A stretch of 9,883 nucleotides of DNA, taken from NCBI GenBank assembly GCA_903881535.1, contig CAIRTT010000543.1, forward strand, positions 1 to 9,883. Direction: 5' to 3'. This document shows, in pieces, positions 1 to 5,767 of this stretch. Position numbers and translations under genes: made by a program. Within the stretch, counting starts at the first letter, position 1. Every line of letters starts with the position of its first letter. The notes beneath the pieces are model-generated. The model made no database searches. It saw nothing but the letters and a program-made list of their open reading frames with translations, and had not been told where the DNA came from. Source of the DNA: an uncultured Armatimonadota bacterium (GTDB lineage Bacteria > Armatimonadota > Armatimonadia > Armatimonadales > Armatimonadaceae).

Positions 1-1
1 G

Positions 2-1063
2 GATCTTCAGGATACAGTCGCAAGTCGTATCAAGGTTTTGTCTGACCTTGACATCAATGAAAAGCGTCTTCCTCAGGATGGCCGTATTTCGTTCAGCGTA
101 GATGGCAAGGGCTTTGATGTCCGTATATCAACGCTTCCAGTACTGTACGGAGAGAAGGTCGTGATGCGACTTCTTGACCGAAGTATGTCAATTCGTGGCT
201 TGAATGAGCTCGACTTTGTACGCCGCAATGCTGAGACATTCATGGACCTGATTCATCGTCCACTTGGTCTCGTTCTCGTCACCGGACCGACAGGTTCTGG
301 GAAGACGACGACACTGTACGCGGCTCTTAACACCCTACGATCTCCAACCGTGAATCTTGTCACGTGCGAAGACCCTGTGGAAATCGATCTGCCAGGCGTC
401 AATCAAAGCAGTGTAAACGAACGTGTTGGCCTCACATTTGCTCGCCAACTTCGGGCGATTCTTCGCCAGGACCCTGATATTGTCTTGGTCGGTGAAATGC
501 GTGACTCTGAAACCGCTGAAATTGCTTTCCGTGCAGCGATGACAGGTCACCTTGTGCTATCGACATTACACTCCAACGATGCACCAACATCCATTACGCG
601 TCTCCTTGACATGGGGGTCCCGCCGTTTTTGATTGCATCAGGATTGATTGGAATGGTTGCTCAGCGACTCGTCAGACGGCTCTGCTCGAGCTGTCGCCAG
701 CAGGGGCCGGTTTCAGAAGTCAATGCTCGTCTGCTATCGGTCAATCCAGCGGATCGTTTCTGGTATGCAGGAAGCGGATGTTCGGTTTGCGAAGGGACAG
801 GCTTCAAGGGCCGTATCGGCGTCCACGAGGTCGTAGGCGTGGATGAAAACATGCAGCGCCTCATCATGGACCGTGCACCTAGCTCGACACTCAGGCGTAG
901 TTCCGTCGCGGCGGGAATGGTACCGATTCGCGAAGATGCACTTGTAAAAATGCGGGCGGGGCTTACAACTCCTGATGAAGTACTACGGCAGGTATATGTC
1001 AAAGTCGACGACCTTGATGAACCAATCGAGCACATTACGAAGCTTGAAACTCCACCCGTTTAG
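2..1063 (+). CDS. PilB/GspE-family type IV pilus or type II secretion ATPase (5' end outside window)
   Basis: Hexameric cytoplasmic ATPase that powers pilus assembly or pseudopilus-driven secretion at the inner membrane. The frame is open from base 2, so the N-terminal domain lies outside the window. The TTG at 38 is not the true start, because family sequence (ASRIKVLSDLDI) continues before it. Counting residues from base 38: PQDGR at 12-16, Walker A GPTGSGKTT at 83-91, Asp-box region CEDPVE at 110-115, Walker B region DPDIVLVGEMRD at 145-156, and the His-box segment HLVLSTLHSNDA at 171-182. A tetracysteine zinc site is formed by CSSC (216-219) and CSVC (248-251), as in PilB/GspE and unlike PilT. 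The product ends with an acidic tail of about 20 residues. The stop overlaps the end of the convergent rmlD by 4 bp. PilB and GspE cannot be told apart without the N-terminus or neighbours. Confidence 0.93.
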   Translation, partial: DLQDTVASRIKVLSDLDINEKRLPQDGRISFSVDGKGFDVRISTLPVLYGEKVVMRLLDRSMSIRGLNELDFVRRNAETFMDLIHRPLGLVLVTGPTGSGKTTTLYAALNTLRSPTVNLVTCEDPVEIDLPGVNQSSVNERVGLTFARQLRAILRQDPDIVLVGEMRDSETAEIAFRAAMTGHLVLSTLHSNDAPTSITRLLDMGVPPFLIASGLIGMVAQRLVRRLCSSCRQQGPVSEVNARLLSVNPADRFWYAGSGCSVCEGTGFKGRIGVHEVVGVDENMQRLIMDRAPSSTLRRSSVAAGMVPIREDALVKMRAGLTTPDEVLRQVYVKVDDLDEPIEHITKLETPPV

Positions 1064-1944
1064 GCGTTCGAACGTCGAAGATAGCTCCGAATAGCATCCT
1101 GCCATGTGACGACCGCTTCCAAGCTTGCAACTTGATCGTATTTATCGGTGTTTAGCACCGAGTAAACAGGACGTTTTGCAAGCTGACGACCGACCGCTTG
1201 GCAGCGTGCGCTTTGAATCGGTTCCCACTCAGCTAAGGTTGTGTTTATAACAGAACCGGTCCCCGGTGTCAATTCGGCTATCAAGCTTGCCATCTCGTAC
1301 GTCGAACAGCCGCCCCTATGCGTTACGTGATAAGTGCCAACGGTAGCTGAGTGGCAAAACTCCAAACTTGCATCGGCAAGGAGAGTGGTGCTCGTTGGTG
1401 TAATCCACTGATCTGTGACAAACTGCATCGTGTAGCCAGATTTGATACCAGTTGCGATTTTGTCAATCAGATTGGCGCCGTGTTTCCCAAAAATGTAGCC
1501 TGTTCGAATAATAACGGCTGAAGGACATTGGGTAAGTACGGCATCCTCGCCAGCGAGTTTGCTCATCCCGTACACCGACTTCGGGTCCGTACTATCACAT
1601 TCCAATAGGGGACGATGAATGTCTCCAGGATAAACAAAGTCCGTAGATATATGCACTAGCCTGATGCCACGGTTGGCCGCGACTGTCGCAACATTTCGTG
1701 CTCCAATGTAGTTGGCCAGATACGCCGCAGCTGCGTTTGTTTCAGCCCCATCAACATCTGTCCAAGCGGCACAGTTGATGATGCAATCCGGTGCATCCTG
1801 CATGGCACGCTGTGAGATTGATTCCAACTGCGTAACATCAGCAGTAGGGCGGACCCACGGGATAACCGTATGGCCAAGTGCCGTAGCCGTTTCAACTATC
1901 TGCTGTCCAAGCATCCCACGGGCACCGGTAACACATATTCGCAT
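1060..1944 (-). CDS. rmlD: dTDP-4-dehydrorhamnose reductase (RmlD family)
   Basis: Reduces dTDP-4-dehydro-L-rhamnose to dTDP-L-rhamnose with NAD(P)H, the last step of rhamnose-donor synthesis for surface polysaccharides. The 294-residue length is normal for this extended short-chain dehydrogenase. Visible features: Rossmann motif GARGMLG (7-13), NCAAWTDVDGAE (57-68), catalytic STDFVY (100-105, usually STDYVF), catalytic YGMSK (125-129), DQWITPTST (178-186) and a C-terminal RPVYSVLNT (258-266, the family RP..S.L motif). The ATG at 1944 begins directly with the nucleotide-binding strand, which fixes the start, although no Shine-Dalgarno sequence precedes it. It diverges from the STAS gene and overlaps the PilB/GspE gene tail to tail. 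No rmlA, rmlB or rmlC lies in the window, so a related NDP-sugar reductase is possible but less likely. Confidence 0.88.
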   Translation of the reverse strand: MRICVTGARGMLGQQIVETATALGHTVIPWVRPTADVTQLESISQRAMQDAPDCIINCAAWTDVDGAETNAAAAYLANYIGARNVATVAANRGIRLVHISTDFVYPGDIHRPLLECDSTDPKSVYGMSKLAGEDAVLTQCPSAVIIRTGYIFGKHGANLIDKIATGIKSGYTMQFVTDQWITPTSTTLLADASLEFCHSATVGTYHVTHRGGCSTYEMASLIAELTPGTGSVINTTLAEWEPIQSARCQAVGRQLAKRPVYSVLNTDKYDQVASLEAVVTWQDAIRSYLRRSNA

Positions 1945-2003
1945 AAACTAAGAATACCGCATTGGTAAAAAGTCTCTATAAACAGGTAGTTATTCCGGTT
2001 TCA

Positions 2004-2531
2004 ATGCATGCCATTCCATTTTCCATGATGGAGTCGATTCTAGTTGCCGATGATACAAACGTGGATTACAAAAAGCTTGGCTCATACGCCGTATCGTCAC
2101 CGGAACCAGCTCCCATCAAAAAAAGGCGCAGGGGGCGTCCATCGCTGCATGTCTCAGAAGAAACATTCAAGTCGCTTTTGATTGCTTCAAGGGATGGCAT
2201 CTACGAGCTGCACATTCGAGGAGTCATAGATGGAACAACCGTCCTTGCATTCCGAGAAGTGATGTTTTCAGCGATTGGACGACAACCCAGGGTTCTGCGT
2301 CTGATGTTGAATGAGATTATTGACATTTCCGATGTCGGAATCAGCAACCTTGTCACGACTGCACGAGTGGCTGCAATGATGCAGGTCGGAATTGAAGTTG
2401 TTGCAATGGGGCATGTTCAGGACATGCTGTCTACGTCTGGACTATTGGACTTGATTCAACGTCCAGCGGTCACGATCACATCCCCTGCACGTGAATCGGT
2501 TGACCCTGTACCGCTCCGACGCGCTGCATAG
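2004..2531 (+). CDS. STAS-domain protein with AT-hook-like basic segment
   Basis: STAS domains serve as anti-sigma-factor antagonists or partner-switch and scaffold modules; the target here is unknown. The reading frame is open from a TTG at 1962, but that would leave only 17 bp to the divergent rmlD for both promoters, so I take the ATG at 2004; ATGs at 2025 and 2028 are alternatives. None has a clear Shine-Dalgarno site. Numbering from 2004 gives a 175-residue product. A short N-terminal region is followed by KKRRRGRPS at 39-47, resembling an AT-hook (RGRP core), then a STAS fold from about 64 to 156. The segment DISDVGIS at 107-114 aligns with the DSSG region of SpoIIAA, but the phosphorylated serine before Gly is Val111. 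kdsD starts 35 bp downstream on the same strand. The STAS assignment is fairly secure; the function is not. Confidence 0.75.
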   Translation: MHAIPFSMMESILVADDTNVDYKKLGSYAVSSPEPAPIKKRRRGRPSLHVSEETFKSLLIASRDGIYELHIRGVIDGTTVLAFREVMFSAIGRQPRVLRLMLNEIIDISDVGISNLVTTARVAAMMQVGIEVVAMGHVQDMLSTSGLLDLIQRPAVTITSPARESVDPVPLRRAA

Positions 2532-2566
2532 TCAAAACCAATTTGCGCATAAAGGTACAATAAGGC

Positions 2567-3565
2567 GTGAAAGACACACCTGAGTTACCAGCGATTCGCG
2601 CAGCAAAACGCGTTATTGAGATGGCCATTGATGCGCTAAGTACGCGGATGAATGACATCAGTCCGGACTTTCAGGTAGCTGTAGACATGATTGTCACCAG
2701 TGATGGACGCCTGATAGTCATGGGCGTAGGTAAGAGTGGGCATATTGCCCGCAAGCTTGCTGCAACCTTTGCAAGTACGGGGACTCCGGCTCTGTTTGTT
2801 CATCCGACCGAGGCGATGCATGGCGACCTCGGCATGATTGGAACAAGTGACATTGTCTTAGCAATCTCGCAGAGTGGCGAGAGTGATGAGCTACGCGTTC
2901 TCCTCCCAGTTGTCCGCAACAGGGCGAAAGCGATCATCGCCCTCACTGGCGGAATGATGTCATCTCTTGCGAAGGCTGCCAGTGTGACCATCAGCACAAA
3001 CATTGACCAGGAAGCCTGTCCCCATAACCTTGCACCAACGACATCTACGACCGTGGCGTTGACGATTGGGGATGCGCTTGCGATTGCTGTCATGGAATCC
3101 AGAGGATTCTCCCGCGAGCAGTATGCGGCCGTACATCCTGCCGGCTCCCTTGGACGCAGACTCGTACTGACCGTGCATGACCTGATGCGTACCGGGAACG
3201 ACATTGCAATCCTGCCAGGGACATCTACGCTTGGGGATGCAATAGCAACGGTTACCAAGGCACGTTCCGGCCTTGCCTGTATCACTAACAAGACCGGAAT
3301 CCTGATTGGTGTGTTGACGGATGGCGATATCCGTAGGGGATTCCTGACGTTTGGACCCAATGCTTGGTCTGAGGCGATTAAGTCCATGATGACGACACGT
3401 CCGGCTACGATTTCGGGCAATCCCTTAGCCTACGAAACATTGGTTGCATTCGAGCGGGGAGTCACTCGGATCGGTGATATCCCTGTCCTCGATGATAATG
3501 CCAAGCCTATCGGAGTACTGGCATTGAAGGACCTCGTAAGTAATGGAATTATCCCGCATGAATAG
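2567..3565 (+). CDS. kdsD: Arabinose-5-phosphate isomerase (KdsD/KpsF family)
   Basis: Cytoplasmic isomerase converting D-ribulose 5-phosphate to D-arabinose 5-phosphate, the first step of KDO synthesis for lipid A-core. The 332-residue length is typical. An N-terminal SIS domain spans about 35-185, with GVGKSG (53-58), HPTEAMHGDLGM (79-90), SQSGES (101-106), EACPHNLAPTTST (149-161) and HPAGSLGRRL (190-199), all family hallmarks. Two CBS domains follow at about 205-260 and 272-326, the first containing GVLTDGDIRR (248-257). The start is GTG at 2567, preceded by AAAGG at 2551-2555; no better start lies nearby. The 3' end overlaps kdsC, suggesting translational coupling, and the STAS gene lies 35 bp upstream on the same strand. 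The pairing with kdsC favours KdsD over another sugar-phosphate isomerase. Confidence 0.95.
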   Translation: MKDTPELPAIRAAKRVIEMAIDALSTRMNDISPDFQVAVDMIVTSDGRLIVMGVGKSGHIARKLAATFASTGTPALFVHPTEAMHGDLGMIGTSDIVLAISQSGESDELRVLLPVVRNRAKAIIALTGGMMSSLAKAASVTISTNIDQEACPHNLAPTTSTTVALTIGDALAIAVMESRGFSREQYAAVHPAGSLGRRLVLTVHDLMRTGNDIAILPGTSTLGDAIATVTKARSGLACITNKTGILIGVLTDGDIRRGFLTFGPNAWSEAIKSMMTTRPATISGNPLAYETLVAFERGVTRIGDIPVLDDNAKPIGVLALKDLVSNGIIPHE

Positions 3566-4121
3566 TTCGTTTCAGCGAAAGCTTGCGGGTATCGAAGTCC
3601 TTATTTGCGATGTGGATGGCACTTTAACAGATGGCTCTGTTACATTTTCATCGGATGGTTCTGAGTACAAAACGTTCAATGTCCACGATGGTCTTGGTAT
3701 TGCCCTTGCAATCAGGCATGGTCTTGACATTGTTTTCATGACGGGTCGCATCAGCGAAATGGTGTCACGTAGGGCAGCGGAACTCGGCGTTACGACCGTG
3801 CTTCAAGGGATTTCAAACAAGCGGGATGCCATTGATGCACTGGCGATTGTGAAAGAATTAAACTTGGATGCTGTTGCTTACATCGGGGATGACCTCAATG
3901 ACTTGCCAGCAATGGAGTGTGTTGGTCTGGTCTTTGCCGTTCATGATGCCAGTGAGCACGTTTGTCGACAAGCTAACTTTGTTCTGAACAAATGTGGCGG
4001 TCACGGTGCAGTCCGCGAGGCGATTGAACTTATACTCGATGCAAAAGTTGGTATGGACACTGTCGTCGAAACCTACATTGCTGCAGCCAAACAAAATACA
4101 TCAAAACCTGTAAAACAGTAG
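3543..4121 (+). CDS. kdsC: 3-deoxy-D-manno-octulosonate 8-phosphate phosphatase (KdsC)
   Basis: HAD-superfamily phosphatase that releases KDO from KDO-8-phosphate in the cytoplasm. The product is 192 residues, in the family range of about 170-190. It is a cap-less type C0 HAD with the nucleophile and acid pair in CDVDGTLTDG (22-31), NVHDGLGI (46-53), motif II TGR (67-69), GISNK with the motif III lysine (89-93), motif IV GDDLND (115-120) and the KdsC-type GGHGAVREA (152-160). The ATG at 3543 has GAAGGA at 3526-3531 and overlaps kdsD by 23 bp. An ATG at 3558 with GGAA at 3545-3548 would give an 8-bp overlap and a product five residues shorter; both are plausible. The overlap indicates an operon with kdsD. 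The 3' end faces selD with 3 bp between the genes and no terminator visible. Confidence 0.95.
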   Translation: MELSRMNSSFQRKLAGIEVLICDVDGTLTDGSVTFSSDGSEYKTFNVHDGLGIALAIRHGLDIVFMTGRISEMVSRRAAELGVTTVLQGISNKRDAIDALAIVKELNLDAVAYIGDDLNDLPAMECVGLVFAVHDASEHVCRQANFVLNKCGGHGAVREAIELILDAKVGMDTVVETYIAAAKQNTSKPVKQ

Positions 4122-4124
4122 AGC

Positions 4125-5201
4125 TCACACCAACAAGTTGATTTGTCCAGAGTCGGTAGATGTCACCTCACCGATAATCCAGGCAGTCAGCTCAGCTTTT
4201 TGCATTTGTTCCACAAAACGATTTGCAAATGCGGGATCCAGTGCAATGCACAATCCACCACTTGTTTGTGGGTCGTTTAGCGATAACCACAAAGTATTTG
4301 AGATCAATGCACGGCCTGTAACAAAAGCATCCGTGAAATCTGCATTTGCATGCGTGCCGCCGGGCACGCAGCCTTGATCGACAAGAGCTTCCAAGCCGTG
4401 AAATAGTGGTACTTGACTTGTACGCAATGTGATGCCAATGTTTGCATCACGGACCCAATGAGAAAGATGCCCAAGCAGGCCATACCCAGTAATGTCGGTT
4501 GCAGCATGGACCACCGCTGGAATGCCAAGGAGCTTTGCGACACGAATTGGGCCATCGTTTAGCAGGAGCATCGATGCGACGATGTGCTCAATGTCTTCAT
4601 TCGAAACGAGACCCCGCTTCAGTGCCGTAGTGTAAACACCTGTTCCGATGGGCTTGGTTAGCACCAAAACATCTCCCGGGACGGCTGCACGATTTGTGAG
4701 GATCTGGTCTGGATGACAGGTGCCTGTAACGGAGACTCCAAATTTAAACTCTGAATCTTTGACTGTATGTCCACCGAGCAGCTTTACACCAGCGCGGGTT
4801 AAGACGGACATTCCACCTGCGATGACATCTGCAAGGACATCAGCAGGGTAGATATCCACAGGAAAACAGCTGATGTTGAGTGCTGTAAGCGGGGTCCCAC
4901 CCATTGCATACACATCGGATAGGGCATTCGTTGTCGCGATAGCGCCAAACGTAAATGGGTCATCGACGATAGGGGTAAAGAAATCAACCGTCTGAATGAG
5001 GGCAGTTTCCGCATTCAGGATGTGGACACCTGCGTCATCGTAGCTAGGAATGCCGGAGGATGCGGGAAGATCGTAACGGGATGCAAGCGACGATAGTACA
5101 TTTGTAAGGACCGACGGTCCTAATTTGCTCGCTCAGCCAGCGCAGCTGACCTGTTGCGTCAAGCGAATCGACGTGAGGTCTTTGTTGGATGGAATATCCA
5201 T
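4125..5201 (-). CDS. selD: Selenide, water dikinase (selenophosphate synthetase), selenocysteine-containing
   Basis: Makes selenophosphate from selenide and ATP, the selenium donor for Sec-tRNA and for selenouridine in tRNA. An internal TGA (5135..5133) splits the frame; the downstream piece alone (from about 4913) lacks the catalytic N-terminus. Read as Sec, the gene gives 358 residues from the ATG at 5201, close to the usual 345-350. It begins with IRLTQ (residues 12-16), then SCAGUASK with Sec23 and catalytic Lys26, spaced like E. coli Cys17 and Lys20. Further motifs: DDAG (55-58), DFFTPIVDDPF (73-83), NALSDVYAMGG (92-102), GGHT (143-146), TDITGYGLLGH (235-245) and DPQTSGGL (310-317). Cys20 and Sec23 form a CxxU pair. 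The terminal stop is also TGA. tRNA-Ser ends 20 nt upstream, and that leader has no Shine-Dalgarno sequence. A nonsense mutation is unlikely given the match on both sides of the TGA. Confidence 0.93.
5107..5135 (-). promoter_or_regulatory. Candidate bacterial SECIS element following the selD UGA
   Basis: On the minus strand, TGA (5135..5133) is followed after 17 nt by a loop GUC (5115..5113), closed by a perfect 6-bp stem AGGACC/GGUCCU (5121..5116 with 5112..5107). Bacterial SECIS elements lie just after the Sec codon within the coding sequence, with a small apical loop carrying a G near its start, about 16-37 nt from the UGA; this matches. An outer stem may also form between GCGAGC (5132..5127) and GCUUGC (5088..5083) with one G-U pair, but its large internal loop makes it doubtful. 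The expected role is SelB binding and UGA recoding. Known from sequence: the stem and spacing. Inferred: the function. Confidence 0.75.
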
Positions 5202-5221
5202 ATTGGAATAGTTGAAAAGGA

Positions 5222-5306
5222 CGGAGAGGACAGGATTCGAACCCGCACACGGTAACCCGTGAGACCGCTTTCAAGACGGTGGCGATACCATTCCGCTCAC
5301 CTCTCC
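5222..5306 (-). tRNA. tRNA-Ser (anticodon UGA)
   Basis: A complete class II tRNA of 85 nt. The 7-bp acceptor stem is GGAGAGG (5306..5300) with CCTCTCC (5229..5223), and the discriminator base is G, as in bacterial tRNA-Ser. The anticodon stem ACCGT/GCGGT encloses the loop CTTGAAA (5275..5269), giving anticodon UGA at 5273..5271, which reads UCA serine codons. A long variable arm, CACGG-GTTA-CCGTG, marks the Ser/Leu/Tyr/Sec class. The T arm GCGGG-TTCGAAT-CCTGT is intact. The 3' CCA is not encoded, so it must be added enzymatically. It is not tRNA-Sec, which would need anticodon UCA and a longer acceptor stem. selD begins 20 nt downstream on the same strand and may be co-transcribed. Confidence 0.96.
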
Positions 5307-5318
5307 GCATCGATGCGA

Positions 5319-5349
5319 ATTATATCAGAAAAGCACGACGCGGTCACAA
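5319..5349 (-). promoter_or_regulatory. Probable sigma-70 type promoter for tRNA-Ser (and selD)
   Basis: The minus strand carries a perfect -10 box TATAAT at 5324..5319, 12 nt before the tRNA 5' end, which puts the expected start of transcription near 5312. Possible -35 sequences are TTGTGA (5349..5344, spacer 19) or TGTGAC (5348..5343, spacer 18); both are weak matches. The candidate -35 lies inside the hairpin that follows thioredoxin. A 10-bp palindrome GCATCGATGC (5307-5316) lies between the -10 box and the tRNA. The -10 box and its position are the main support. Confidence 0.55.
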
Positions 5350-5371
5350 CTTGCAATCGGTTGTGACCACG
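5339..5371 (-). terminator. Hairpin after thioredoxin, probable weak terminator
   Basis: Just past the thioredoxin stop codon the minus strand forms a 12-bp stem (5371..5360 with 5350..5339): nine perfect pairs, GGTCACAAC/GTTGTGACC, extended by one U-G wobble and two G-C pairs, with a 9-nt loop. The wobble pairs only in minus-strand RNA (it is C-A on the other strand), which favours a minus-strand transcript structure. A run of four U's follows, but only after 6 nt, so it is not a textbook intrinsic terminator and may instead be a 3'-end stabiliser or a partial attenuator. Confidence 0.5.
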
Positions 5372-5378
5372 AGGCTTA

Positions 5379-5702
5379 TTATAGTTGGGCTTTCAACTTG
5401 GCGCTGATTGCCGTGCGTGGATAGGCACCGACAAGGCGATCAACTTCTTTACCACCCTTGAAGATAACCATCGCCGGGATGCTCTGAATGCCATAGGTTA
5501 CTGCCAAGTCAGATTCATCATCAACATTGACTTTTGCAATCACAACCTGTGCACCCAGCTCTTCAGAAACGGCATCGAGTTCCGGTCCAACACGGCGGCA
5601 TGGACCACACCAAGGTGCCCAGAAGTCGACCAACACTGGAACATCGTTCTTCAGGACGACGGCATCAAAGTCAGCTGCGGTTACTGTTACGGCATTACTC
5701 AT
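5379..5702 (-). CDS. trxA: Thioredoxin
   Basis: Small cytoplasmic disulfide reductase that passes electrons from thioredoxin reductase to ribonucleotide reductase, peroxidases and other targets. The product is 107 residues, the standard thioredoxin length. The active site WCGPC sits in VDFWAPWCGPCRR at about residues 25-37; KVNVDDESDLAVTYGIQSIPAMVIF follows in two parts (KVNVDDE, then the cis-proline loop SIPAMVIF), and FKGGKEVDRLVGA supplies the last strands. The ATG at 5702 is chosen because AGGAG (5713..5709) precedes it by 6 nt; an adjacent ATG at 5705 would leave only 3 nt. The gene is 65 bp downstream of the FAD oxidoreductase on the same strand and is followed by a hairpin. It may be co-transcribed with or separate from the upstream genes. 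Confidence 0.95.
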   Translation of the reverse strand: MSNAVTVTAADFDAVVLKNDVPVLVDFWAPWCGPCRRVGPELDAVSEELGAQVVIAKVNVDDESDLAVTYGIQSIPAMVIFKGGKEVDRLVGAYPRTAISAKLKAQL

Positions 5703-5767
5703 CATATTCTCCTGTTGCAACCCGTTATTAGCAGGAAGCACTTGCTAGTTTACCCTTAAACCCAGAG

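Noticed and set aside
1945..2003. Promoters between rmlD and the STAS gene
   Set aside because: TATAAA at 1977 and TATTCT on the minus strand exist, but neither has a -35 element at acceptable spacing.
2800..3420. A 206-residue minus-strand ORF opposite kdsD
   Set aside because: It mirrors kdsD codons, shows no family motif, and kdsD is unmistakable.
4100..4124. CTGT-TTT-ACAG as a terminator between kdsC and selD
   Set aside because: Only 4 bp, inside the kdsC coding end, with no adjacent U run.
4125..4913. selD as a truncated gene or pseudogene starting at the GTG at 4913
   Set aside because: The upstream frame carries the complete conserved N-terminus and is broken only by a TGA at the known Sec position, so it is one intact selenoprotein gene.
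5222..5306. The tRNA next to selD as tRNA-Sec
   Set aside because: The anticodon is UGA, not UCA, and the acceptor stem is 7 bp; it is an ordinary tRNA-Ser.
5044..5310. An 88-residue minus-strand ORF starting before the tRNA and running into selD
   Set aside because: It is a shifted frame covering the tRNA-Ser and the 5' end of selD; the translation resembles no protein family.
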